A DNA stretch of 7,435 nt from an uncultured Enhydrobacter sp. (GCA_946222995.1 CAMIOS010000049.1:1-7435), one strand, 5' to 3'. Numbered from the stretch's first letter, positions 1 through 6,594 are shown. A program made the numbers and translations. The notes: generated by a model not told the origin, from the sequence alone.

Positions 1-62
1 TACTATTATGCCTTGTTTTATCAGACTTTTTTGTTTTTTTGTCGTGTGCAAAGATAAACAAG

Positions 63-1490
63 TTAGTTTTTATTATCACCCACAAATGTGCTGACTTGAG
101 CCAAATTTTTGCGTTTTTGGTGAATATCATGGGTAACAAAGATGTCATCGGTTTTAGGCAGCATAAACCAGTCCGGATGGCGAAAGGTATTTTCGATATC
201 TTGTAGCCCGCTTTCCCAATGCTCTTGCATGGTGGTGACACTAAATTCATAGTCTTTGTAGCCTCGTTCATACGATTTTTTATGATAAATTAAGTGAATC
301 ACATTTTTGACCCCAACTTCGGACATTTCACGGGCTTTATCCACACACAATTTTTCGATTTTGTCGATTTTGGCATCGTCATCGATAATTTCAAGCAGCT
401 CTTTGATAAGGCGGGTATAACGCAGTTTTTGTGCCATAAAGTCGGTGACCATACGGGTTTTACTGGAATATTGAATGTCTTTGATACGCTCATCAATTTC
501 CATCATATTTTCGGGCACTTGCCCCCGAGCGTTCCATAAGTCGACTTGGAAAATCAGTTGCTTTAGATGCTCTTCATGACTTAAGATTTCATTGAGTGGC
601 GTATTTGATACCATACCGCCATCCCAATAATACTCCCCATCTATTTCAACCGCAGGAAACCCCGGTGGCAACGCACCCGAGGCAATAAAGTGGTCATAAT
701 GTAATTCTTCATTTTCATTGCTAAAAATCGCAAAATTGCCTGTTCGCACATTCACCGCCGAAACCGATACTTTCATGCGGTTGACATCATTGACCAGCTT
801 GAGGTCACAAAATTGTTCGAGTGTGGCTCGTAATTTATCGGTGGTATAATAGCTAAGATTATTGGGTGTGGTATCAAACGGCATAAAATAGCGAGGTTTA
901 AAAAAGCCCCGTTGCCCTTCAATCATGGTTTCCCAAGCCTCAGCGGTCGACTCCATCACCCTTAGCTGTTGTTTTAAAAAACCATTTTCAAAAATCCATG
1001 GCATAAAATGGCCAAACATGTCAATTTTACCCATTTGCTCCACTTGGTTTGCCATTTGCCGATAAATATTAAAGCCTGCGGGCGTGTAGTTGCGTTGGGT
1101 AATGGTGTTCCAAAAACCCTGTAATGCCGCCAATCGGTTTTCAGGTCGATTCCCTGCGATAATGGCGGTATTGAGTGCCCCAATCGAAATCCCCGAAATA
1201 CGGTCAATTTTAATCCCTTGCTTATGTAACCCTTCATAGATCCCTGCTTGGTAAGCGCCCAACGCACCACCCCCTTGTAGCAGTAGCACCACACTGTCAT
1301 ATTGCTTAACCAATTCTTTAAGCGGTGGTGTATCTTGAGTGGTGGCTTGCGTTTTGTCTGAGTTAGCTTCGGACATGTCAAGCGAAATGCGGGGGGTTAA
1401 GGCTTCAGTCAAGTCTTTGGCAGGATGATTATTAAGCGCTCGATCATGCGATAACGCTTGTTTGCTGCTTGGCTCTTTGTTAGTTGTCAT
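63..1490 (-). CDS. Patatin-like phospholipase with DUF3734-type C-terminal region
   Basis: A 475-residue predicted serine lipid acyl hydrolase. The patatin fold uses a Ser-Asp dyad. Visible here are the oxyanion-hole glycine loop GGGALG (residues 73-78), the nucleophile elbow GISIG (100-104, Ser102), the proline-rich SGALPPGFPAV (271-281) and the catalytic Asp in DGG (290-292). The C-terminal ~180 residues, rich in charged helices, match my recollection of the DUF3734 region found behind patatin domains in proteobacteria. The first ~62 residues are hydrophilic low complexity with no signal peptide, so a cytoplasmic or peripheral membrane location is likely. The start is supported by TAGGA ten bases upstream (1501-1505); the next Met (residue 39) lacks such a site. 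It lies 252 nt downstream of a Nudix gene on the same strand, separated by a palindromic element, so it may be transcribed separately. The natural substrate is unknown. Family call is firm; physiological role is not. Confidence 0.93.
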   Translation of the reverse strand: MTTNKEPSSKQALSHDRALNNHPAKDLTEALTPRISLDMSEANSDKTQATTQDTPPLKELVKQYDSVVLLLQGGGALGAYQAGIYEGLHKQGIKIDRISGISIGALNTAIIAGNRPENRLAALQGFWNTITQRNYTPAGFNIYRQMANQVEQMGKIDMFGHFMPWIFENGFLKQQLRVMESTAEAWETMIEGQRGFFKPRYFMPFDTTPNNLSYYTTDKLRATLEQFCDLKLVNDVNRMKVSVSAVNVRTGNFAIFSNENEELHYDHFIASGALPPGFPAVEIDGEYYWDGGMVSNTPLNEILSHEEHLKQLIFQVDLWNARGQVPENMMEIDERIKDIQYSSKTRMVTDFMAQKLRYTRLIKELLEIIDDDAKIDKIEKLCVDKAREMSEVGVKNVIHLIYHKKSYERGYKDYEFSVTTMQEHWESGLQDIENTFRHPDWFMLPKTDDIFVTHDIHQKRKNLAQVSTFVGDNKN

Positions 1491-1682
1491 AAGGTTATTG
1501 TCCTAATTTTTTTTGTTATCGTGTATAAAGACAGTCATATGGCATTAAAATAATAGGTATTTTAGCAAGATTTTTTGACAGTTTATGGTATTAAAGGTGA
1601 CATCGGTTGGGTTTTTGTAAGTAACCATTGGGCAGCGGGTGATAGTGTTGATACCATAAGCAGGTATGGCTAAGTTTTTGTC

Positions 1683-1732
1683 AAAACGCCCTCTAAGTTG
1701 TGGGCGTATATCATACGCCCCAACGGTGTTTT
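1683..1732. repeat. Nested extragenic palindrome, possible terminator of the zinc-ribbon Nudix gene
   Basis: Inner hairpin: GTTG-T-GGGCGTAT, loop ATC, ATACGCCC-CAAC (1697-1724), 12 pairs with one bulged T. It sits inside an outer stem AAAACGCC (1683-1690) with GGTGTTTT (1725-1732), 8 pairs including one G-T, with six unpaired bases on one side. It begins 11 nt after the stop codon of the minus-strand Nudix gene. Read on that strand the outer arm ends GGGCGTTTT, so it could act as a terminator, although the T run is short. A shorter competing hairpin, CGCCC with GGGCG, is also possible. It may instead belong to a dispersed palindrome family; that is inference. Confidence 0.6.
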
Positions 1733-1742
1733 AGTTTTAACT

Positions 1743-2303
1743 TTAATCAGTCAAATGGACGTCTTTAACAATCACTTGCTGATGGATGGGAAAATTGCCC
1801 AGTGTTGCCCCATTTTTGCGGTCGGCGAAGTAATGCTTTAACGTCTCGATGACATTTTGAAATGCCAAGTCTTGCCAAGGGATGTCGTCTTCACTAAATA
1901 AGGCACATTCAAGACTTTCTTCCCCCACGCCAAATTTGCCATCTTTTAGCGCACCGATAAACATGACATGAATTTGCCCAATGTCGGGGATGTCATACAA
2001 GCAATATAGCTCAAGCCCTTCGCTAGTGGCTTCGGCTTCTTCGACACATTCACGTTTGCCGCCATCTTTCATGGTTTCGCCAAGTTCCATAAAACCTGCG
2101 GGCAATGTCCAGTAGCCATATCGTGGCTCAATGGCTCGGCGGCACAGCAGCACTTTGTCTTCATGGATGAGGATACAGCCATTGATGACTTTGGGATTCT
2201 CGTAATGGATGTAGCCACAGTTTGGACAGACAAGGCGTGGACGGCTGTCCATGGGTGGGATTTTAGTTTCGGCTTGGTGACCGCATTGTAAGCAATATGG
2301 CAT
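1743..2303 (-). CDS. Nudix hydrolase with N-terminal zinc ribbon
   Basis: A 186-residue predicted cytoplasmic pyrophosphohydrolase. The N-terminus is a four-Cys zinc ribbon (C4-x2-C7 and C26-x2-C29), followed by GYIHYENPK (30-38), which I associate with the NUDIX_N_2 ribbon in COG1051-type enzymes. The Nudix box covers residues 70-92: G70, E76, R84-E85 and E88-E89 fit G-x5-E-x7-RE-x2-EE, which binds the catalytic metal. The glycine near the end of the consensus is replaced by Glu91. The NudC signature SQPWPFPxS is absent, so NADH pyrophosphatase is unlikely; an ADP-ribose or other nucleotide-sugar or dinucleotide substrate is more plausible but unproven. TAGGA lies six bases before the ATG (2310-2314). 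It is divergent from the NudL-type gene, with 82 nt between starts, and is followed by a palindrome and then the patatin gene on the same strand. Confidence 0.92.
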   Translation of the reverse strand: MPYCLQCGHQAETKIPPMDSRPRLVCPNCGYIHYENPKVINGCILIHEDKVLLCRRAIEPRYGYWTLPAGFMELGETMKDGGKRECVEEAEATSEGLELYCLYDIPDIGQIHVMFIGALKDGKFGVGEESLECALFSEDDIPWQDLAFQNVIETLKHYFADRKNGATLGNFPIHQQVIVKDVHLTD

Positions 2304-2385
2304 AATTTTTCCTAATTTTTTGTGTTTTTAATTCGGTGACTAAGTATGTTAGCATTGATTGCGTGTTTTTTGTGAAAAATGATAT

Positions 2386-2982
2386 ATGAATGACCTATTT
2401 AATAGCCCCTTACTGACCCAACTTGCCAAGCGGCTCGGTCAGATGCCTATTGACCCAACGCCACAGCCGTATTCGGTACTCATTGCCATCACCAACGAAG
2501 TTACGCCAAAAATTTTGTATAGCTTACGCGCGTCCGATATGCGAGAACACGCAGGGGAAGTATCGTTTGCAGGCGGCAAACGAGAGCCTTGTGACGACAG
2601 CAACCAAGCCACCGCCCTACGAGAAACCTTTGAAGAAACAGGGATTCATCCAAACCAAGTGGCGGTGATTGGTGAGTTACCGTTACAATTTGCCCGCAGT
2701 GGACGAGCGGTCAAGCCGATTGTGGGGGTGATTGCCCCCGATGTAACCCTCGTACCCGAAGCGGGCGAAATTGCACGCTTGTTTTGGGCGGATTTAGAAA
2801 GGCTTATTCACCAGCCTACGGTCGATTATGCTTATGATTTGGGCAAACAAGTGATGGTGTCGCCCAGTTTTATCATCGATGGTGAAATAGTGTGGGGACT
2901 GACAGGACGTATCACCGCAAGCTTACTAGCGCTGGGTTTTGATAGGAAAATTGATTGGTATTTTCATATTCAAGATAAATAA
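2386..2982 (+). CDS. nudL: CoA pyrophosphatase, NudL-type Nudix hydrolase
   Basis: A 198-residue Nudix protein of the CoA pyrophosphatase group, which splits CoA or acyl-CoA into 4'-phosphopantetheine and 3',5'-ADP. The CoA-specific signature before the Nudix box is recognisable: SLRASDMREHAGEVSFAGGK matches LTxRS-x3-LR-x-H-x-GQVxFPGG, except that the usual Pro of FPGG is Ala. The Nudix helix RETFEETGI follows, with GGKREPCDD in front giving the same one-residue-longer spacing I recall for E. coli NudL. VWGLTGRI near the C-terminus matches the VWGMTAGI block of that family. The length is normal (E. coli NudL is about 190 residues). The ATG has no clear Shine-Dalgarno site, but no in-frame alternative is better. 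Its stop codon is one base from the dacB stop on the other strand. The specific substrate is inferred from family membership. Confidence 0.9.
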   Translation: MNDLFNSPLLTQLAKRLGQMPIDPTPQPYSVLIAITNEVTPKILYSLRASDMREHAGEVSFAGGKREPCDDSNQATALRETFEETGIHPNQVAVIGELPLQFARSGRAVKPIVGVIAPDVTLVPEAGEIARLFWADLERLIHQPTVDYAYDLGKQVMVSPSFIIDGEIVWGLTGRITASLLALGFDRKIDWYFHIQDK

Positions 2983-2983
2983 A

Positions 2984-4756
2984 TCATTGCGATGCCGTCC
3001 ATGCCAGCATTTCATCAAGAATGGCTTTGGCTTGCCAGTTATACATGACGCCGGGGGCGTTAATCATGCCCACCACCGCATACCATTTGCCTGATTTGCC
3101 TTGCACATAGCCTGCCATGCTTGCCACGTTATCCAGCGTGCCTGTTTTTATCCAAGAGCGTCCGATCGCAGGATTGTCGGGCTGGCGCTGTTTGAGCCCT
3201 TTAATCGTGCCCGATACCCCACCCAAGCCCATCGAAGTCTGATAAGTGGCAAAGTCAGGTCGATGATAAGCATAGCTCAGTACCGCCATGAGACTATCAG
3301 GCGTCACCGTACAATCACGGCATAGCCCAGAAGCTCGAGTCATGACAGGCGGTTGATGGTTGGGCAGATGGCTGTGCCACCAACGCTGAATATAGTCAAA
3401 GGTGGCAGGGTAACTACTATAAGTTTGTTTATCAGCATACACGGGCAAGGATAACGCCACTTGTTCGGTCATGACGTTGTTTGAGTAATGATTGATATCG
3501 TGAATCTGCTCGCTTAGTGGGGCGGATTGGTGCACTGCCATTAAACGAGGTAACATAATAGCTTGCCAAAACTGTGTCATAGCAGAATGTGAAGCATGCA
3601 TTGGTCGTTGATCGGTAGATTTAAGCAACACCTGCCCGTTAAAATCGCCAAATTGCGCATGAATATCGGCAGTTATTGCTTTGATAATCATCGTATCAGC
3701 ATCCGGATAAGTCAGCCAATAACTTTGGTTTTCCCCACAGTTAATAGAAGGTGTGGTCAGAAGTTTTAGCGCGTCCTTGCCGACTTGTACCAATTTGTCT
3801 TCGGTCATACCTCGGCAAGGTTTGGTGTCGGCTATTGCTTGGCTTGGGGCTTTATATTCGGCTAAATTTGGCGTCAGTGTGACATTAAACTGTTTAAATG
3901 GCTGTGTGGACGGGGTAATTTTTTTATCATCTTGAGTGGTATTTGGCGGTATGACGATGGCTTGGGTCGGCTCGGGCTTGGTATTATCGGCATTTTTCAC
4001 TGCCACAGGCACTTGGGTCAGTATGCTATTAGTAGTGAGCTGATGATTCGTAAGATTTGGCGTCAAATCCACCGTAATCGTGCCGTAATTAAGCAATAAC
4101 CCATTGGGCATGGCATTGTAGGGGCGGGAGCCTTTGCCGTCAAAGGCGTTAATATCAAAGCTGACATTGCGAAATATCGAATTATCGACGATCACATTGC
4201 CATCAAGGTGAGCAATGCCATGCGATTTGAGATTGGCAAGCAAGCTTTTTAGCTGCCCATCTTCAAGTTTGGGATCACCACTGCCTTTAATTATCACATC
4301 GCCATGCAGCGTGTCACCCACCATTGCCCCATCTATCCAAAGCTGGGTGTCCCAACGAAAATCCTTACCCAAACTATCAAGGGCAATCAGTGTGGGAATC
4401 AGCTTTTGGGTCGAGGCGGGCGTGCGAGGTATGGTAGTATGATACTGAATCAAGGGCTTTGCTAAATGCGTCGTTTTACTCAGTGGTTGTACCATGACAC
4501 TTACCTGATCGGCGGATAAATGCGAGGCGCTAAGCGCAGTTAGAATATTGACAGGCAGTGTATTCGTTGCCAAAGGCGTGTTGATAGGCAAAATGATCGG
4601 GCGAGCGGGCGTGACAAGGCTCGGCTTAGATGGGGATGATGAATCAGAGGACTGGGTATCGTTGGTATTGTTAGGCGTGTTGGCATTAATTTGACCGCTT
4701 ATTGCCAATCCAAGCAACATCACCCATCCGCGTTGTATTAAATGACTGTGTTTCAC
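2984..4756 (-). CDS. dacB: PBP4-type D-alanyl-D-alanine carboxypeptidase/endopeptidase
   Basis: A periplasmic penicillin-binding protein (peptidase family S13) that trims the terminal D-Ala of peptidoglycan stems and cuts D-Ala-mDAP cross-links. Numbering from the GTG start (590 residues): signal peptide 1-25 (MKHSHLIQR, hydrophobic core GWVMLLGLAISG, cleavage after QINA), then an Asn/Ser/Pro-rich linker. The three active-site motifs are STQK (115-118, nucleophile Ser115), SNN (425-427) and KTG (538-540). SNN-to-KTG spacing is close to E. coli DacB; STQK-to-SNN is some 65 residues longer and includes a Thr/Pro/Gln-rich stretch near 256-291. Two Cys pairs (314/340, 479/482) could form disulfides. 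An ATG at 4783 would add nine basic residues but has no ribosome-binding site, whereas GTG at 4756 has AAGAGG six bases upstream and gives a normal signal peptide. It is divergent from the 5030 lipoprotein gene and convergent with nudL. Confidence 0.93.
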   Translation of the reverse strand: MKHSHLIQRGWVMLLGLAISGQINANTPNNTNDTQSSDSSSPSKPSLVTPARPIILPINTPLATNTLPVNILTALSASHLSADQVSVMVQPLSKTTHLAKPLIQYHTTIPRTPASTQKLIPTLIALDSLGKDFRWDTQLWIDGAMVGDTLHGDVIIKGSGDPKLEDGQLKSLLANLKSHGIAHLDGNVIVDNSIFRNVSFDINAFDGKGSRPYNAMPNGLLLNYGTITVDLTPNLTNHQLTTNSILTQVPVAVKNADNTKPEPTQAIVIPPNTTQDDKKITPSTQPFKQFNVTLTPNLAEYKAPSQAIADTKPCRGMTEDKLVQVGKDALKLLTTPSINCGENQSYWLTYPDADTMIIKAITADIHAQFGDFNGQVLLKSTDQRPMHASHSAMTQFWQAIMLPRLMAVHQSAPLSEQIHDINHYSNNVMTEQVALSLPVYADKQTYSSYPATFDYIQRWWHSHLPNHQPPVMTRASGLCRDCTVTPDSLMAVLSYAYHRPDFATYQTSMGLGGVSGTIKGLKQRQPDNPAIGRSWIKTGTLDNVASMAGYVQGKSGKWYAVVGMINAPGVMYNWQAKAILDEMLAWTASQ

Positions 4757-4762
4757 CCGTAA

Positions 4763-4768
4763 CCTCTT
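4763..4768 (-). promoter_or_regulatory. Ribosome-binding site that decides the dacB start
   Basis: The minus-strand sequence is AAGAGG-TTACGG-GTG, a good Shine-Dalgarno core six bases before GTG 4756-4754. It lies inside the longer reading frame beginning at ATG 4783, which has only GCCACACG in front. This favours the internal GTG as the start of the pre-protein. Confidence 0.65.
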
Positions 4769-4783
4769 CTTGCACTTGATCAT

Positions 4784-5029
4784 CGTGTGGCAATTATGCT
4801 ATGCACAAAACTCTATACATATCATCACGATAAACGAAGTGACAGACTTTAGCATAATTTGGTTGCATTTTTCTACACATCATCATGTTAAATTTGCTAA
4901 ACTACTAAAACCATTATGTCTGCTAACTGATTGTAGCGCTGGCTCAATAGGTAAATTTTTGGGTAGCAAATTTTGCAAAACTTAGCACAAAAAATTGGCA
5001 CAGGGCGCTTGTGTTTTTAGGAAAAATTT
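4784..5029. promoter_or_regulatory. Divergent control region between dacB and the lipoprotein gene
   Basis: A very AT-rich gap that must carry promoters in both directions. I found no convincing -35/-10 pair on either strand. It holds a perfect 9-bp inverted repeat, AATTATGCT (4792-4800) with AGCATAATT (4851-4859), on the dacB side, and an imperfect direct repeat, TCTATACATATCATCA (4812-4827) and TCTACACATCATCA (4872-4885). On the lipoprotein side a small hairpin CACA (4999-5002)/TGTG (5010-5013) is followed by TTTTT (5014-5018). The lipoprotein ribosome-binding site AGGA (5019-5022) comes directly after it, seven bases before the ATG. Confidence 0.45.
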
Positions 5030-5806
5030 ATGAAGAAAATCGCTGTAACTGCATTATCAGTTGGTTTAGTGACCACATTAACAGGGCTATCTGCCTGTAC
5101 CCAAAAAGATGACAAACAAAAGACCACGGTGGCAAGCACGGTTGCCTCCACCGTTATCCAAACTGCTTCAACTACAGCGCCTGCGACTGCAAGTGCCGCC
5201 CCTACAATTGCCGCCTCAACTGTCTTACTAAAAGCCTCTGCACCAGTCAGTGCTGCGCCTATTGTTACCCCACAAACTGCCGCTGCTTCTGCAACCACAG
5301 TAACAACGACAACAGCTACTACCACGCCTGCCCAAGCCTCTGCCAATGCTCGCACACCATTGCAGACCGATTTAATCACCTTTTTAGCGGCAGGAAAAAA
5401 CTTACAACAGGAAGCTGAAACCAAACAAGCGGCAATGCAAAAACAATTGCAAGCTAAAGCCAAAGATGCCAAAACGCCAGAAGCCCAGCAAAAACTGCAA
5501 CAACAACTAATTACCGATGTCGTTGCTTTTAAAACCCAACAAAAACAGCAACTTCAAAGCATTGCACTGACTGAACCTCGTGTCAAAGCCGTACGCGATA
5601 AAATGGTTGAAAGCCTAGACAACGATATCAAAGCATCCCAAATCGTCATAAAAAATCCCCAACCCACACCTGAAACTCAAAAATCCTTTACCAACACTAT
5701 GAAAAAAGCACAAGATGCAAATATGCAAGCAAGTGAGCAACTCCATAAACTCCTGCAAGAAGCAGGTATGGCAAATGATGCCCCCACAGCCAAAGGCAAA
5801 AAATAA
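5030..5806 (+). CDS. Putative outer-membrane lipoprotein, Ala/Thr-rich tether plus helical domain
   Basis: A 258-residue protein of a family I do not recognise. The N-terminus is a lipoprotein signal peptide: MKK, a hydrophobic core, and lipobox LSAC with acyl-Cys at 23. The residue after Cys is Thr rather than Asp, which favours outer-membrane sorting. Residues ~30-108 are an Ala/Thr/Val-rich low-complexity stretch, probably an extended tether. Residues 109-247 are a Gln/Lys-rich, mostly helical domain, possibly coiled-coil, with a conserved centre: TDVVAFKT (162-169), QKQQL (171-175), TEPRV (181-185), LDNDI (196-200) and NPQPT (209-213). The C-terminal tail is basic. The whole 109-247 domain aligns without gaps to the next gene's product. 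AGGA seven bases before the ATG supports the start. A strong hairpin terminator follows at 5834. A structural or chaperone-like envelope role is possible, but nothing in the sequence shows a function. Confidence 0.8.
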   Translation: MKKIAVTALSVGLVTTLTGLSACTQKDDKQKTTVASTVASTVIQTASTTAPATASAAPTIAASTVLLKASAPVSAAPIVTPQTAAASATTVTTTTATTTPAQASANARTPLQTDLITFLAAGKNLQQEAETKQAAMQKQLQAKAKDAKTPEAQQKLQQQLITDVVAFKTQQKQQLQSIALTEPRVKAVRDKMVESLDNDIKASQIVIKNPQPTPETQKSFTNTMKKAQDANMQASEQLHKLLQEAGMANDAPTAKGKK

Positions 5807-5833
5807 TGTCTAGTGATTACTAACCCATCTATC

Positions 5834-5866
5834 AGTCGTATTGCTTATTTGGTGATACGGCTTTTT
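5834..5866 (+). terminator. Rho-independent terminator after the lipoprotein gene
   Basis: AGTCGTATTGC (5834-5844) pairs with GTGATACGGCT (5852-5862): 11 pairs, three of them G-T, around the 7-nt loop TTATTTG, with the T run ending at 5866 and CTTAT after. It starts 27 nt after the stop codon. Its presence before the second paralog suggests separate, or only partly coupled, transcription. The sequence resembles the terminator after the second paralog. Confidence 0.75.
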
Positions 5867-5914
5867 CTTATCCGTTTTGTATTTTTACCGCTTATCTGTT
5901 TAACGAGAAGACCC

Positions 5915-6490
5915 ATGCGTAATCAATTACTGTCTATTTTTACAATGTCTGTTTTGGCTGTAGCTAGCTTAACCGCTTCGACCTTAAGTGTTGCCCAAAG
6001 CAATCAACCTGCCAATACCCCAATGGCGAATGATGCAAAAAATACTGTTCTTCGCCAAGATTTGCTCACCTTAATCAAAAAGGGGCAAGCTATCGAAGCA
6101 GAAACTAAACCCAAACAACTTGAGCTAGAAAAAAAATACCAACCCCAAGTAGCACAAGCCAAAACCGATGAGCAAAAACAAGCCTTACAAACCCAGTTTC
6201 TTACCGATGTGGTGGCGTTCAAAACGTCGCAAAAACAGCAACTACTCGCCCTTTCATTCACCGAGCCTCGTGTCGCCAATCTACGTAATAAGGTCGTTGC
6301 CACGTTAGATAGTGATATCGCTGCAGCGCAAGTGGTAATTAACAACCCCATACCGACCGCTGATTCACAAAAAAAATTCACAGCGGCTATCAACCAATCC
6401 AAAACGCTAACCAAAGAAACCCATGACAGTTTTGCAAGCTTAATGACAGAGGCAGGATTGAATAAAAACAGCTTAACACCTAAAAAGTAA
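5915..6490 (+). CDS. Secreted/periplasmic paralog of the upstream lipoprotein
   Basis: A 191-residue protein, unrecognised family. The signal peptide is clear: MRNQLL, hydrophobic core to about residue 24, then SVA (25-27) followed by QS, a type I cleavage site. There is no lipobox Cys, so a soluble periplasmic or secreted product is expected. Residues 44-182 align without gaps to residues 109-247 of the lipoprotein, with roughly 60 identities in 139 positions by hand count. Shared blocks are TDVVAFKT, QKQQL, TEPRV, LDSDI, VINNP-x-PT and the final EAG. The Ala/Thr tether of the lipoprotein is missing. The start is ATG 5915 with AGAAG four bases upstream (5906-5910). A longer frame from GTG 5813 would run through the previous gene's terminator and hide the signal peptide, so I rejected it. 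This appears to be a tandem duplicate with altered membrane attachment. Function unknown. Confidence 0.8.
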   Translation: MRNQLLSIFTMSVLAVASLTASTLSVAQSNQPANTPMANDAKNTVLRQDLLTLIKKGQAIEAETKPKQLELEKKYQPQVAQAKTDEQKQALQTQFLTDVVAFKTSQKQQLLALSFTEPRVANLRNKVVATLDSDIAAAQVVINNPIPTADSQKKFTAAINQSKTLTKETHDSFASLMTEAGLNKNSLTPKK

Positions 6491-6520
6491 ACTTGTTTTT
6501 AAAGCATATGGTTGCTTCAT

Positions 6521-6554
6521 AGGTGGTGTTACTGGTATGGTAATACGACTTTTT
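6521..6554 (+). terminator. Rho-independent terminator after the second paralog
   Basis: AGGTGGTGTTAC (6521-6532) pairs with GTAATACGACTT (6540-6551): 11 pairs and one G-G mismatch around the 7-nt loop TGGTATG, in a T run of 6550-6554. It lies 30 nt after the stop codon. The 3' arm and T run match 15 of 17 bases with the terminator after the first paralog. Confidence 0.72.
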
Positions 6555-6594
6555 ATAGAGGTAATTTGCACACGATAAATAAAGGCAAGGGTTA

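Noticed and set aside
12..62. Inverted repeat CTTGTTTTATC / GATAAACAAG downstream of the patatin gene as its terminator
   Set aside because: The arms are AT-rich with a 30-nt loop and no T run follows on the minus strand; too weak to call.
974..1381. 135-residue alternative minus-strand frame within the patatin gene
   Set aside because: It overlaps the strongly conserved patatin motifs in another frame and has no domain features of its own.
1743..2303. NudC (NADH pyrophosphatase) assignment for the zinc-ribbon Nudix protein
   Set aside because: The zinc ribbon is shared, but the diagnostic SQPWPFPxS motif after the Nudix box is missing and the protein is shorter than NudC.
4770..4985. 71-residue plus-strand frame in the dacB/lipoprotein gap
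   Set aside because: It has no ribosome-binding site, overlaps the dacB 5' end, lies in the control region, and its composition looks like translated AT-rich spacer.
4996..5013. Sigma-54-like TTGGCAC...GC before the lipoprotein gene
   Set aside because: The spacing between the GG and the nearest GC is 6 or 8 bases, not the required 10, and no TTGC element follows.
5017..5472. 151-residue Ala/Val-rich open frame on the minus strand
   Set aside because: It is the complement of the Ala/Thr-rich part of the lipoprotein gene; low-complexity GC-rich codons keep the opposite frame open. It has no recognisable domain.
5813..5914. N-terminal extension of the second paralog from GTG 5813
   Set aside because: It would be translated through the terminator hairpin at 5834-5866, has no ribosome-binding site, and buries a clear signal peptide that starts at 5915.
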